The notes under the pieces were generated by a model that searched no databases, was not told the DNA's origin, and saw only the letters and a list, made by a program, of their open reading frames with translations. A stretch of 64,000 bases of DNA from Methanobacteriota archaeon (lineage in GTDB: Archaea > Halobacteriota > Methanomicrobia > Methanomicrobiales > Methanomicrobiaceae): NCBI GenBank assembly GCA_016841665.1, contig JAENYT010000001.1, positions 224,226-288,225 of the forward strand, written 5' to 3'. The translations under genes were made by a program, and so were the position numbers. Positions 1 through 8,575 of this stretch are shown here, piece after piece (the first letter of the stretch is position 1; each line of letters starts with the position of its first letter).

Positions 1-113
1 AATTTTCCGAAGGCCTCGCCCTTGGGCTCGCTCTCGCAAAGTTCGAGGAATAACCTCGAATTTTCCGAAGGCCTCGCCCTTGGGCTCGCTCTCGCAAAGT
101 TCGAGGAATAACC
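1..113. repeat. Two tandem copies of a ~55-bp GC-rich repeat, period 58 bp
   Basis: Positions 1-55 and 59-113 are the same sequence, separated by three bases. The window starts inside the array, so more copies may lie to the left. Each junction contains an inverted pair (CCTCGAA at 54-60 and TTCGAGG at 101-107), so the transcript could fold. There are no distinct spacers of uniform length, so this is not a CRISPR array. Function is unknown; it looks like an intergenic REP-like element. Confidence 0.85.
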
Positions 114-136
114 CTGAAATCCTTTTCCCGGCAGTA

Positions 137-514
137 TCAGGCGCACTTCTGCCGTTGTATCTCTTCGAGCGCCTCTTTTGCATTCTGCCGGTTCAGTGGA
201 TCCTCATCCGCGAGCATGGTTTTGAGCGGTTCCTCTGCACCCGCTTCGATGACCGCATCAAATTCCCCTTTTGCCACGATCCTTCCCAGCAGGCGTGCGG
301 CGCCTCCCCTGATGAGATCGATATCGTCGCCGAGACAGGCAACAAGGTTGGGAAGCCCGCCCTCGTCGATCAGCTGGCGGGGAGACCATTCGGGATCCCA
401 TGAACTCATGAGCAGCGATTCCACCCCGATGAGGCGTTCGTTGTCGTCCGGACTTGCGAGGTACCGGACATTCGCCTTAAGGAGACGGGTCTTGATTGCC
501 TCTTCACTCTGCAT
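137..514 (-). CDS. HEAT/armadillo-repeat protein, 125 aa
   Basis: The protein is all-alpha and built of short repeated helical pairs, for example around VRYLASPDDNERLIGVESLL and LVACLGDDIDLIRGGAARLL, as in HEAT or PBS-lyase-like scaffold proteins. The start was set at the second ATG of an ATG-TGC-ATG pair at 514, because a GGTGAT ribosome binding site lies about 4-6 bases upstream. The open frame runs 27 codons further up but that part is unlike the rest. HEAT proteins usually mediate protein-protein contacts, and the partner cannot be read from the sequence. It is the last gene before the tandem repeats and is transcribed toward them. Assignment to the repeat superfamily is fairly safe; a specific function is not. 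Confidence 0.75.
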   Translation of the reverse strand: MQSEEAIKTRLLKANVRYLASPDDNERLIGVESLLMSSWDPEWSPRQLIDEGGLPNLVACLGDDIDLIRGGAARLLGRIVAKGEFDAVIEAGAEEPLKTMLADEDPLNRQNAKEALEEIQRQKCA

Positions 515-679
515 GCACATCACCTGTGGAGGGACTGGTGTACGGCATGGGATAAAGCAGGGAAAAGGAAAAAGGTTGGCCCTGCAGCCGATCATGTGCG
601 TGAGGGTGGGGTTGAGTGTGAACGACCGGATGAGGCCCGTACTGCCGGGGAGCAGAAATGGCGGTTTTAAACACGAAAA

Positions 680-764
680 TGCGAGGGGTGAGATTCGAAC
701 TCACGAACTCCTACGAGACTAGGCCCTCAACCTAGCGCCTTTGACCTGGCTTGGCAACCCTCGC
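680..764 (-). tRNA. tRNA-Leu (GAG anticodon)
   Basis: The minus strand folds as a class II tRNA. The acceptor stem GCGAGGG pairs perfectly with CCCTCGC. The anticodon stem CTAGG/CCTAG encloses the loop TTGAGGG, giving anticodon GAG. A long variable arm (TCTCGTAGGAGTTC) and a T loop with TTCGAAT follow. The discriminator base is A at 680. CCA is not encoded. The variable-arm region is copied exactly at 30898-30915. Confidence 0.95.
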
Positions 765-961
765 CATGTTACCTTACAAATAATGCGTTCCGACATAAAA
801 TAGGTTGCTATTCCCGTCTTAGGGCGGTGGGAGGGAACTGTTATGTTGGCCCGCGTGGAGGGCGGGTTGGTGCAGCCCGGGGATGGTGTGCTCCATTTGC
901 ATCTCTGCAGCACGATGGCCATGGTCCCATGAAGGCAGGTGCACTGCGGTCTCCCTGCCGA

Positions 962-975
962 TGTCTATTTATAGC
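962..975 (+). promoter_or_regulatory. Probable TATA box of the ACT-domain regulator gene
   Basis: The sequence CTATTTATAG lies about 25-30 bases before the ATG at 997, which is the distance expected for an archaeal box A and a short or leaderless transcript. It is a weak assignment from position and composition only. The rest of 765-996 shows no gene. Confidence 0.4.
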
Positions 976-996
976 CTCCTGTTCAACGGTTTTCTC

Positions 997-1497
997 ATGT
1001 GGGAAGAAATCCTGCGTGAATTTGCTGATTCCCCATCGCAGAGCCGTGTGGTACGGTTTCTTCTCGAAAACGGGTTCGGGGTCAATGCTGACGCCCGCAT
1101 CGTCTGCAATGGTGTTGAAATCCCCGCCACGCATATCGCAAAAGCGACCGGGACCGACCGGCGCGTGGTCGACGCCACGGCACGCAGAATCCTCCAGTCC
1201 CCCCGCTTCGCCGAGATATTTCTCAACCTGCGGGTAACCCCTGATTTGAGCCTGGTCGCCCAGACGCTCGGCGTATCAGTGATCACCGTCCTCGTCAGAG
1301 ACGCACGGGAGAAGGGGATCGTGGGTGCGGCGGTGCGGGTGCTCACCGATCATGATCTCACCATCCGCCAGATTTTTGTCACGGATCCACTGCTTTCCGA
1401 AGCGCCGAAGCTGGTGATCATCGTCAACGAAAAGCCCCCCGCCTCGGTGTACGAGGAATTGCGCGCCCTGCCTCAGGTGAGCCAGCTGATCATCTGA
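997..1497 (+). CDS. ACT-domain predicted regulator of amino acid metabolism (COG2150)
   Basis: This 166-residue protein matches the archaeal COG2150 family in length and layout. An N-terminal helix-turn-helix-like region (about residues 10-68, including ATHIAKATGTDRRVVDATAR) is followed by a C-terminal ACT domain (about 92-166). ACT domains bind amino acids, and the family is predicted to regulate amino-acid metabolism, but its target genes are not known. The start at 997 (MWEEILREF) was chosen over upstream in-frame ATGs because homology-like sequence begins there and a TATA-like box lies close upstream. Its 3' end overlaps the 3' end of the convergent HD-domain gene by 8 bases. Confidence 0.85.
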   Translation: MWEEILREFADSPSQSRVVRFLLENGFGVNADARIVCNGVEIPATHIAKATGTDRRVVDATARRILQSPRFAEIFLNLRVTPDLSLVAQTLGVSVITVLVRDAREKGIVGAAVRVLTDHDLTIRQIFVTDPLLSEAPKLVIIVNEKPPASVYEELRALPQVSQLII

Positions 1498-1921
1498 AGA
1501 GCTCAACCTCGCGTGCCAGCCGGTACATGCGGATTTTTATCTTTCGCGAGAGGTGCGGTGAGCCTAAAAGCCGCGCTTCAAGCGAGATCTCCCGCGTTCC
1601 CCTGACCATGTTGTCCGCATGGGCGACAATCTTCTCCTCAAGCGTGACAGGAACGCAATTGCGGGGGACGAGATTGAGCATCGCGCACTCGTCGGCGGTC
1701 AGCCCTGCACCAATATGGCACTCGACGAGACGGCAGATTTTTTCAGGAAAACCGAAATTGCGGCAGGTTTCTGCCCCTGCCTGGCCGTGGGCGATCGAGT
1801 GGGTGGTTGCCCGCCCGATATCGTGGATCATTGCGCCCGTGGCGATGAGTGTGCGGTCCACGGGAAATTCGCGAGAGAACTCCATGGCAACGCGGCAGAC
1901 CGCACGGCAGTGCTCGATCAC
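1490..1921 (-). CDS. HD-domain phosphohydrolase-like protein (HDIG, TIGR00295-like), 5' end uncertain
   Basis: The 143-aa reading has the metal-binding HD pair (MIHDIGRA, residues 33-34) and a later HIGAG and AHAD, as in the TIGR00295 HDIG family of predicted metal-dependent phosphohydrolases. It starts at GTG 1921 with no clear ribosome binding site, and the usual N-terminal residues are missing. In-frame sequence upstream (EAALRKAGCSEK) looks like the real N-terminus but has no start codon. An ATG at 1974 overlaps the TFE stop as TGATG and would enter this frame if the C4 run at 1958-1961 (G on the plus strand) were C5. A sequencing error or a recent frameshift is therefore likely. Last gene of the aTrm56-TFE operon. 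Confidence 0.8.
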   Translation of the reverse strand: MIEHCRAVCRVAMEFSREFPVDRTLIATGAMIHDIGRATTHSIAHGQAGAETCRNFGFPEKICRLVECHIGAGLTADECAMLNLVPRNCVPVTLEEKIVAHADNMVRGTREISLEARLLGSPHLSRKIKIRMYRLAREVELFR

Positions 1922-1973
1922 CTTTTCGCTGCACCCGGCTTTGCGAAGCGCGGCTTCGGGGTGCTGGATACCA

Positions 1974-2495
1974 TCACCCCATTCCCAGTGTCGCCCGTAT
2001 TGCCGCCACGCGCTTTTTTAACGCTTTCAGGAGCAGTTCGTTGTCGAAGTGGTCCATCTTTTCATCGCAGTGGGGGCACGCGAAGTCCCTGGCAAACGCG
2101 TCGTTGAACGTGAATATGATGCCGCAGTTTTTACAGATATAGAAGTCGTTCTCTTCTTCGTAACGTTCGCGCGCTTCGAGTCGCTCGAGGACATGCCTCA
2201 TGTCCTCGTAAAGGACATCATCGATCTGGTCGAGTCTCAGCCGCCAGAGATAGGTGAGCCACCCTGTTTCCGCGTTTTTAATACGGCGGTATTCTGCAAG
2301 GCGTTTTTCGTAGAGCGTGTAGAGGGTGTGGCGGACGCTGTTGAGATTTATCCCGGTCTTTTCGGCGAGCTCTTCATCGCTGTGTTCGCCTTCCTCCGGA
2401 AACCTCTCGATGAGGTCCATCCCCTCGTTGCCTATCAGCCGCATCAGGTATGCCCTGACGGCCTCATGTTCCAGCACTTCATCCGCGGCTACCAT
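1974..2495 (-). CDS. tfe: Transcription initiation factor E, alpha subunit (TFE)
   Basis: TFE helps archaeal RNA polymerase open promoter DNA together with TBP and TFB. Residues 1-105 form the winged-helix domain ([20 protein letters not shown]). Residues 118-150 form a zinc ribbon with cysteines 121, 124, 140 and 143. Length (173 aa) is usual. The start at 2495 overlaps the 3' end of the ATP-grasp gene by 7 bases, and the stop overlaps a possible ATG for the HD gene, so it lies inside a four- or five-gene operon. Confidence 0.96.
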   Translation of the reverse strand: MVAADEVLEHEAVRAYLMRLIGNEGMDLIERFPEEGEHSDEELAEKTGINLNSVRHTLYTLYEKRLAEYRRIKNAETGWLTYLWRLRLDQIDDVLYEDMRHVLERLEARERYEEENDFYICKNCGIIFTFNDAFARDFACPHCDEKMDHFDNELLLKALKKRVAAIRATLGMG

Positions 2496-3568
2496 CTGCT
2501 CATATATCTGCGCAGGTGTGTTATAGTCTTATCCAGCATATCGAGGGCTCCGGCCCGTGTTTTTCCCCACCCGTACACGCTCACAACCGCCGCACCTTCT
2601 TCGAATTCGGAACCCATCCAGGGGATATCGGAGATCCTCGGTGCAAGGTGCTTGAGGTCGTCACGTATGGTGAGGTCTCGCTCGGCGAACAGAATGCGCC
2701 GGGCCGCGAACCTCAGGGGTTTCGGCATTGCATCGGGGATAGTACCCCTGCAGGCATCAATATGAAGGGAGAAGAGGTTGCATCCCGTGGCCATCTCCAC
2801 GGTATCGAGGGTGGCCTGGAACCGCGGGTTTATCTCGATTGCCCATGGGTTCTGGCCGGCGATGAAATCCACGCCGACGGACCCCCTGCAGCCGCTAAAG
2901 GAGACGGCTTGTTCGGCATAGTGCACCATAGCCTCCGTCGTTTCGTGGGGAAAGGGGGTGATCGATCCCGCGAACCCGAACGCTCGTTCACCTTCGCTGC
3001 GCAACAGCTGCTCATTGGTCGCAATCGCCCTCGCACGCGAGCCCTCACCGATGCACGAAACGCTGCACGGCTGCCCGTCCACGACCTGCTGGCAGAGATA
3101 GGGCACACCGGGCCAGGACTCCTCCCACTCCCGGCGTTTGTCTTTCGAGGAAATGATCTGGTTTCGCCATCCCCCCGCACCGCGCCGGGGCTTGATCAGG
3201 CAGGGATACTCCCCCTCGGCCGCCAGCCGGGGCACGGGGATATTGTGCTCTTCGAAAAAGTGCTGGATGGCCAGCTTGTCAAGGTGGCGTGCAACCTGAT
3301 CGCCCGGGGTTCCAAAAAGGGGAAGGGGTGTCTTGAGATCTTCGGCACCGGACGTGACCACGAATATATCGATCGGGTGGTTCGATGCGATGGTTTCGAT
3401 TGCTGCGGGTATTTCATCGAGTTCTTCGAAGGTAGCCCGGTCTTTTGTATACCAGCAGAGATCCTGGTCGCAGAAGTGGTCCACGGCGTAGACTTCGTAG
3501 CCTGCCCTGTACGCCGACTGCACGACATGGCGGGTGGCAAACCCTGCCACAAGCACCCTTCCCTTCAC
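2489..3568 (-). CDS. ATP-grasp family enzyme (COG2232-like)
   Basis: The 359-aa protein has a Rossmann-like N-terminus ([20 protein letters not shown]). A central ATP-grasp domain follows, with a glycine-rich loop ([11 protein letters not shown], about residues 127-137) and the metal-binding EINPR motif near residue 248. ATP-grasp enzymes join a carboxylate to an amine or thiol through an acyl-phosphate. The substrate of this archaeal family is not known to me, so no pathway is assigned. It overlaps aTrm56 by 4 bases (ATGA) and TFE by 7, showing co-transcription. The start ATG at 3568 is fixed by the ATGA overlap. Confidence 0.85.
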   Translation of the reverse strand: MKGRVLVAGFATRHVVQSAYRAGYEVYAVDHFCDQDLCWYTKDRATFEELDEIPAAIETIASNHPIDIFVVTSGAEDLKTPLPLFGTPGDQVARHLDKLAIQHFFEEHNIPVPRLAAEGEYPCLIKPRRGAGGWRNQIISSKDKRREWEESWPGVPYLCQQVVDGQPCSVSCIGEGSRARAIATNEQLLRSEGERAFGFAGSITPFPHETTEAMVHYAEQAVSFSGCRGSVGVDFIAGQNPWAIEINPRFQATLDTVEMATGCNLFSLHIDACRGTIPDAMPKPLRFAARRILFAERDLTIRDDLKHLAPRISDIPWMGSEFEEGAAVVSVYGWGKTRAGALDMLDKTITHLRRYMSRW

Positions 3569-4089
3569 GCGTCGCGCCTCTTTTTCCCGCGTCCCGAAGG
3601 CGAGATCTTCATCGCTGCGTCCGCGTACTCCCTGTCGAGCTCTTCTCCTTCGAAGAGATTATCCAGAAACACGCTCAGGCTCGAAATTTCCGAGTGGGGC
3701 TGCGTGGTGACCGAGATGTTGTAATCTGCGAACCCGTAGATATCACCAGGCACCTTTTCTGCCCCCACGACAACGAGAAGTTTTTCTTCCTTGCGAATGG
3801 CGGTGATCTCATCGGTCATGCGCAGGCCGTACATGGTGAGGTGGACCACTTTTCCGCCTTCACGCTTCCACTGCTGGATGCACCGCCTCCAGGAAACGTT
3901 GTTCTCCACAAAAAAATCGCCTCCCCATCGGGAGACCACGTCCTCGATGGAGCGCTTCACCCCGGGATCATCGGCAGCAAGGTACATCCCCTGCGCACCG
4001 AACGCCCTTGCGGCAAGCCCTACATGGGTGGTCACCCGCTGGTCCCGTTCGGGGCGGTGACCGATACGCAGCACGCAGACCTCCTTCAC
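3565..4089 (-). CDS. trm56: tRNA (cytidine-56 2'-O)-methyltransferase aTrm56
   Basis: The 174-aa protein matches the archaeal aTrm56 SPOUT family, which methylates the ribose of C56 in the tRNA T-loop using S-adenosylmethionine. Recognisable parts are the N-terminus [20 protein letters not shown] and the knotted C-terminal SAM site [19 protein letters not shown]. It overlaps both its neighbours by 4 bases. Association with TFE and the ATP-grasp gene looks like a stable operon, though a functional link is not evident. Confidence 0.93.
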   Translation of the reverse strand: MKEVCVLRIGHRPERDQRVTTHVGLAARAFGAQGMYLAADDPGVKRSIEDVVSRWGGDFFVENNVSWRRCIQQWKREGGKVVHLTMYGLRMTDEITAIRKEEKLLVVVGAEKVPGDIYGFADYNISVTTQPHSEISSLSVFLDNLFEGEELDREYADAAMKISPSGRGKKRRDA

Positions 4090-4376
4090 CGGGGATCCCT
4101 CTTGGACTCAGGACGGACTTTAATAACCCCATGTTCCATGAATAGACGGTCGTCCATGCAATGCTGCAGCTGGCAACGTGCGATCGACTCCTGCACCGAA
4201 AGCACGCGCACGCCCGTCCCTGTACGGGCGACAAGACACCTGCGCTCGAGCCGTGCAACCGAATCCCCGATCACGTCACCGGGTTGATTGCTCAGCTCCA
4301 GAAGTTCGTCCATGGTGACGTGTCCGTTCATCACAATGATATGATAGACATCCCAGTCCAGATCCTCTTCTCGCAC
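4086..4376 (-). CDS. Small winged-helix-like protein, unknown function
   Basis: This 96-aa protein starts with GTG at 4376 and overlaps aTrm56 by 4 bases. The segment [33 protein letters not shown] looks like a winged-helix DNA-binding core (helix, turn, recognition helix, wing). It is the first gene of the operon, so it may be a regulator, but it could equally act with aTrm56. No enzyme motif is seen. The function is inferred from fold pattern only. Confidence 0.7.
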   Translation of the reverse strand: MREEDLDWDVYHIIVMNGHVTMDELLELSNQPGDVIGDSVARLERRCLVARTGTGVRVLSVQESIARCQLQHCMDDRLFMEHGVIKVRPESKRDPR

Positions 4377-4494
4377 CTTTCATCTTTTGTTCTGAAACCG
4401 CCATATAGTTTTTTCAGAGCAACAAAGAGAAGTGCTATTGCAGGATGAAGGATATCGGCGGGTGCGCATACCCCGGGCGCACAGGGGAGAAGAA

Positions 4495-4887
4495 ATGACC
4501 GACTACTACGAGCTGGCCGAACTGGCCGACAGACTCTTTTCGATTGCCGAGGACGACGAGGAGAAACTGGCGGAAGTGCTTGATACGCTGGAGGAAAGCC
4601 TCCGATGGGAACTTCTCGAATCGGACTTTCTGAACGCCTACCAGATATTCTATTACCTGTTCAGGGAGACGCCCACCCTTCTTGCTGAAGAGCGGCTCAT
4701 CCTCCAGCCTGCGTCATCGCTCGGCCTTGGTGTCTTCTTCGAGGAGCGGGGGCTTGCTGAGCTCGTCTTTGTCGTCAGGGACAGAACGCCGCTTGTCCTC
4801 GTCACCGACGGCGAGCGTGTGTTGAAGGCGTTTGAAGGAGCGCTTGCATATCATGAAGCGGTGGCGTTTGCTGAGGAGACATTCTGA
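4495..4887 (+). CDS. Conserved hypothetical acidic protein, 130 aa
   Basis: The product is acidic and mixed alpha/beta with no motif I recognise. The start at 4495 (MTDYYELAEL) is supported by GGAGAAG five to six bases upstream; the frame also opens from 4432. A TATA-like stretch (CATATAGTTTT) lies at about 4402-4412. It converges on the UPF0280 gene, leaving only 10 bases between stops. I cannot assign a function. Confidence 0.65.
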   Translation: MTDYYELAELADRLFSIAEDDEEKLAEVLDTLEESLRWELLESDFLNAYQIFYYLFRETPTLLAEERLILQPASSLGLGVFFEERGLAELVFVVRDRTPLVLVTDGERVLKAFEGALAYHEAVAFAEETF

Positions 4888-4897
4888 AAGGCAGGGG

Positions 4898-5605
4898 CTA
4901 CCTTCCGGCAGTGATCAGGGATTCGTCCACGTGCGCCGCGACGATCCGGGGCACCTGTCCCCATGAACAACGCTCGTCGCCGCAGATAATGTGCACGCCC
5001 TCGACCGCTGCCTCCTGCAGGGGCGCAAAGAATTCCTCGCAGCAGTATTCGAAGCGGTTGCAAAGGGAGGTCGCCCAGGCGTCCGCTGCCGCAACATCGC
5101 GGGAGAACACCGTCACCGCATCGGCGGTGCCGAATGAAATGGAGGGACCCACCGTCGCCGACGAGGTGCATATCCCGAGGATCTCCTCCTGCGGGGGGAC
5201 GAGAAAGGCGAAGCGGTTGCTCAGAGGCGATGTGCCGGCATAAATCCCGATGCGCACCGATCTATCGGCGACAAGCGCGATATCCCCTCCGTTATCGACC
5301 ACGCCGAACGCGGCCCCCGCGTCCACCATCGCCTCCACGCCTGCCCACGCGATCGTGCCCGCAACGGCAGCCATCGGCCCCACCCCTGCCCTTTCTGCTG
5401 CCGATGCCATCCGCCTGATGACGGTGAGGGGTGATGCCGGGCTGTAAGGCTCAATCGTCGAGCCGAAAAAGGGATCGGTTGCCAGAAACCCCTCGAGTTC
5501 CTGCCGCGCCGCGATCATCCCCTCTTTTGCCGCCGTAATATGGCGCGGGCTCTCGGCGAGGAGGGTGGTGATGGTCTGCCGGTACTGGAAGTGCTCCCGT
5601 ATCAT
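4898..5605 (-). CDS. UPF0280/COG2122 ApbE-like protein of homocysteine biosynthesis
   Basis: The 235-aa protein belongs to the UPF0280 (COG2122) family, distantly related to ApbE, with the conserved core AAVAGTIAWAGVEA and VDNGGDIAL. In Methanosarcina a COG2122 protein was shown genetically to support homocysteine synthesis from aspartate semialdehyde along with the two gene families encoded just upstream. The start at 5605 overlaps the preceding ferredoxin gene by 4 bases. Having all three in one operon is strong contextual support. Its precise chemical role is unsettled. Confidence 0.88.
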   Translation of the reverse strand: MIREHFQYRQTITTLLAESPRHITAAKEGMIAARQELEGFLATDPFFGSTIEPYSPASPLTVIRRMASAAERAGVGPMAAVAGTIAWAGVEAMVDAGAAFGVVDNGGDIALVADRSVRIGIYAGTSPLSNRFAFLVPPQEEILGICTSSATVGPSISFGTADAVTVFSRDVAAADAWATSLCNRFEYCCEEFFAPLQEAAVEGVHIICGDERCSWGQVPRIVAAHVDESLITAGR

Positions 5606-5997
5606 TCGAGGATGGAGAGGGCATTGTGGGGGCAGGCAACCACGCACTTGCCGCAGAGTACGCAGCGTTCCCCGTGCAGCTGCAGGTGCCAGTCCTCATC
5701 GAAGGCGAATACATCCTGCGGGCAGACACTGACGCAGGCCCCGCAATCGATGCATTCGTTCTGGTCCCTTATTACCGCGTCTTCGAGGACCTTTACGTTC
5801 GCTCCGGCTTCTCTCATACTTCTGCAGACCTGCTCTGCGGATTCCTCGGGCACGTCGATCAGCACCTCACCCGCATGGGAGTCGATATGGGCGCGTTCCA
5901 CGTTGATGAGCACACCCGTCTCCTTCACGGTGCGGGCAATGACCGGTTCGTGTCCCCCTTTTCGCGAAAAGGTCACCAGGAGTTTCATCGTCTCCAC
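5602..5997 (-). CDS. NIL-domain/4Fe-4S ferredoxin protein of homocysteine biosynthesis
   Basis: Residues 1-75 form a NIL-type ACT-like domain (LLVTFSRKGGHEPVIARTV). The C-terminal half has two 4Fe-4S clusters, CIDCGACVSVCP and CVLCGKCVVACP. This layout matches the COG1900 partner (MA1822 type), thought to deliver electrons or sulfur during conversion of aspartate semialdehyde to homocysteine. It overlaps the COG1900 gene upstream by 13 bases and UPF0280 downstream by 4. METMK could start two or three codons later. Confidence 0.9.
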   Translation of the reverse strand: METMKLLVTFSRKGGHEPVIARTVKETGVLINVERAHIDSHAGEVLIDVPEESAEQVCRSMREAGANVKVLEDAVIRDQNECIDCGACVSVCPQDVFAFDEDWHLQLHGERCVLCGKCVVACPHNALSILE

Positions 5998-7493
5998 CTC
6001 CCGCCGAAGAGCTTGCCAAGGTCGATTGCCGTCAGCATCCCGAGCAGGCGATCTGTGTCATCCACCACGGGTAGTGCGCTGATATTGTGCCGTTCAAGTT
6101 TCTGGGCCGCAATATCCACCGGTTCATCCGGGGTGGTCTTGATGACCTTTCTGGTCATGATGTCGCGCACACGCGGTCCGCTGTCCGGTCTGACCACGGC
6201 CTTGGAGATATCGTAGGTGGTGACAATGCCCACCAGTTTTCCTTCCCCGTTGAGAACGGGAAGGTGGTTGGTCTCCCCCCGCAGCAGGTTTCTGGCTGCT
6301 GTCCTGATCTCCTCGTCTTCAGCGATCGATACCACGTTTTTGTCCATGATCTCTTTCACGCGCGGGGCAAGCGCGGTCTCCCTGATCGGGTGCACCGTGC
6401 GGCCCGCGTCGATGGTGCGTGTGGGCATCGACAGCACCATCTGCCCGGTCTCAATCCATTTTTTGAGTTCCTCTGCCACCTCCCGTGCTTTGCGGTAGCT
6501 CGAGAGTGACGAGGTCCGGATCTCTTCTCCATCGATCTCGATGGTCCCGCGTTTGAGGTCCGCATAGGTCACGGTCCTGAGGGTGGGACGGTCCCGCCTC
6601 GGTATGCCATAGTCGACGATGGGAGTGCTGATATCCTCATCCCGCACTGCAGTGCTCCGCACCACCCCGATGTCGACGACCGGGAGGGGGATGCCGACGC
6701 CCACGTACAGGGTGGCGCCGTAGCCGGTAAACGTGGCCGCCCGCAGAAAGTCCTGCGACATCTCCTTCATATCGCCGGTGGTCATCAGGTTGCCGAATCC
6801 TGATCCCGGCGACGCCTGGGTCCCTTCGCCCACCACCATTCCCCGGGCGCCGCAGAGAAAGATCGGCACCCCGCTTCCGATCACCCGCATATGGGGGTCG
6901 TTTGCGAGAGGGGAGAGTGTGCCCGCTCCTGAAAAACTGATATTGCCGGCATGCGGGAGTAATGTGCCCATATAGGTATGGAGCGTGCGATCGCTGGTGT
7001 TCGTGGCGGCGGCATACCGCTGGAAGGCATTGCGGGGGTTGCACATGATGGCGTGGTTCAGGTCCTCGAGATAGAGCTCGGTCGTGATCGTCTTTCTCGG
7101 GTAGCAGTCGGTCCCCCGGGAGATGGCGCGGAGTTCGACCGGATTGCCCGCCACAAGATCCTCGAGCACGTGTGCCCCGCCGTACTCCATACCCTGTGTA
7201 TCAGAATCCGAGGCGGCCCCGAGGTAAGCGTCCACTGCAGCGATACCCGCATAGGCCTCCACGTCGTTGAGCCAGATCCGCTCCATTCGAATCGGGGGAT
7301 CGGCATGTCCAAAGTTAAAAAAAGCCCCTGATGAACACATCGCCCCGAACGTACCGGTGGTGACAACGTCAACCTCCATAAGTGCCCCTTCCTCGCCGAG
7401 TTCCTGCACGATATCAGGCATCTCCTCGGCGGAAACGACCCTGGCGTTCCCATCGCGAATGCGTTCGTTGATCAGGTCGATGGACTTTTTCAT
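5985..7493 (-). CDS. L-aspartate semialdehyde sulfurtransferase-type protein (COG1900/DUF39 with CBS pair)
   Basis: The 502-aa protein has an N-terminal DUF39 domain (about 1-360) and two C-terminal CBS domains (about 385-500, VKEIMDKNVVSIAEDEEI and VRDIMTRKVIKTTPDEPV). Two cysteines match those reported as needed in the Methanosarcina enzyme: C53 in AMCSSG and C130 in GTDCYP. The family makes homocysteine directly from aspartate semialdehyde and sulfide, bypassing O-acylhomoserine. The CBS pair suggests adenosyl-ligand control. It heads a three-gene operon that contains all known components. Confidence 0.93.
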   Translation of the reverse strand: MKKSIDLINERIRDGNARVVSAEEMPDIVQELGEEGALMEVDVVTTGTFGAMCSSGAFFNFGHADPPIRMERIWLNDVEAYAGIAAVDAYLGAASDSDTQGMEYGGAHVLEDLVAGNPVELRAISRGTDCYPRKTITTELYLEDLNHAIMCNPRNAFQRYAAATNTSDRTLHTYMGTLLPHAGNISFSGAGTLSPLANDPHMRVIGSGVPIFLCGARGMVVGEGTQASPGSGFGNLMTTGDMKEMSQDFLRAATFTGYGATLYVGVGIPLPVVDIGVVRSTAVRDEDISTPIVDYGIPRRDRPTLRTVTYADLKRGTIEIDGEEIRTSSLSSYRKAREVAEELKKWIETGQMVLSMPTRTIDAGRTVHPIRETALAPRVKEIMDKNVVSIAEDEEIRTAARNLLRGETNHLPVLNGEGKLVGIVTTYDISKAVVRPDSGPRVRDIMTRKVIKTTPDEPVDIAAQKLERHNISALPVVDDTDRLLGMLTAIDLGKLFGGRWRR

Positions 7494-7510
7494 ACCAGAA
7501 ATGGTTTTTG

Positions 7511-7525
7511 GTGCATATTTAATCT
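7511..7525 (-). promoter_or_regulatory. Probable promoter TATA box of the homocysteine operon
   Basis: On the minus strand ATTAAATATG lies about 22-28 bases before the ATG at 7493. No ribosome binding site is visible before the ATG, so a leaderless message is likely. The surrounding 7500-7580 is much more AT-rich than the flanking genes. Confidence 0.5.
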
Positions 7526-7867
7526 AATGGATTATTATCATCAGTAATATTTATTCCTCTAATGAATTTTCATTCTGCTTCATTTGGAGCAGATGGTGCC
7601 CGAAGATTCCTCCTCATCGGTTTTTGTATCATCGTGCATCAGGCAGTATGCTGAGCGGGGTTGCCCCCGCATCCTGTGCAGGAAGGGTGCTGGCGACGCA
7701 ACGTTTCGCACTCTCCAACCCCATGCATTCGATGCAATAGTGTTATGGGGGAGTGCGATTCGTAAATTTATCATGGAAACGGTGGGCGTCACAATGAATA
7801 ATTCATGCGGTATGCGTGTTGCGTGCCCGCGTTATTCTGCCGCGACTGCCGAAACATGAGTGATATC
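7526..7867. other. Intergenic region between divergent genes, with possible hairpins
   Basis: No convincing gene was found in these 342 bases; the open frames present have no motif and no start signals. A hairpin CCGA...TCGG followed by TTTTT (about 7599-7624) could terminate a plus-strand transcript. A further stem GCGGGG-TTGC-CCCCGC is followed by CCTG-TG-CAGG (about 7657-7683). A small structured RNA or a leader of the NIF3-like gene is possible but unproven. Confidence 0.4.
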
Positions 7868-8575
7868 ATGCATATTGATCAGTTCATTCGCACTATGGAG
7901 CAGATCGCCCCGAGCAATCTTGCCGAGGAGTACGATGAGGGAAGGATCGGGCTGGTGGTCGAGGGGACCCGCGAGATCGGGAGAGTTGTGTGTGCACTTG
8001 ATGTGACGCCGCGGGTCGTGGAAGCTGCAATTTCGTCGGTTGCCGACATGCTGGTGGTGCACCACACCCCCCTCTGGCACCCGGTGACCCGGATCGAGGG
8101 AAGATGCGCGAAGCTGCTCCGCTTGCTCCTTTCAAACGAAACAAACGTCTATGTCATGCACTCGAATTTCGACCGCGCAGCAGGAGGGATCAACGATGCC
8201 CTGGCCAGCCTGCTGGAACTGAAAACGGTGGAGCATATGACGGTGGGGGTCGTGGGTACCTGTCTGATCTCCCTCGATGAGATTGTTCGCCGCCTCGGCG
8301 GCGGAGCCCGTGTCTACGGGAACATCCAGAATCCGGAAAAACTCGCGATCGTTTCGGGAAGCGGCTTTGATCCTGAACTCATCGACGAGGCAGCCTGCCT
8401 GGGGGCGGATGCGTTTCTCTCGTCAGAACTCAAACACAGTGTCGCCCTCGCCTCTCCCCTCCCGCTCATCGAGTCCACTCACTATGCCCTGGAATCTCCC
8501 GGAATGCGCCAGCTCTCGATACGCATGGGCTGGGAATTCATTCCCGATCGCCCGAGGATGGTCACCTATCAATGA
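7868..8575 (+). CDS. NIF3/YbgI-family dinuclear metal-centre protein
   Basis: The protein has the NIF3-family signature. There is an HH pair in VVHHTPLWHP, a SNFDRAAGGIND segment, and a C-terminal THYALE pair that supplies the remaining His and Glu ligands. The family forms toroidal hexamers with a two-metal site, often annotated as GTP cyclohydrolase type 2-like, but its real substrate is unknown. The start at 7868 (MHIDQFI) fits family N-termini; ATG 7856 is an alternative. It overlaps the SWIM gene by ATGA. Confidence 0.88.
   Translation: MHIDQFIRTMEQIAPSNLAEEYDEGRIGLVVEGTREIGRVVCALDVTPRVVEAAISSVADMLVVHHTPLWHPVTRIEGRCAKLLRLLLSNETNVYVMHSNFDRAAGGINDALASLLELKTVEHMTVGVVGTCLISLDEIVRRLGGGARVYGNIQNPEKLAIVSGSGFDPELIDEAACLGADAFLSSELKHSVALASPLPLIESTHYALESPGMRQLSIRMGWEFIPDRPRMVTYQ

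Noticed and set aside
1-113. CRISPR array
   Set aside because: Repeats are about 55 bp separated by only 3 bases, with no unique spacers and no cas genes.
7580-7859. Small genes on either strand in the NIF3-like upstream region
   Set aside because: Frames on both strands overlap, lack ribosome binding sites and have no protein-like pattern.
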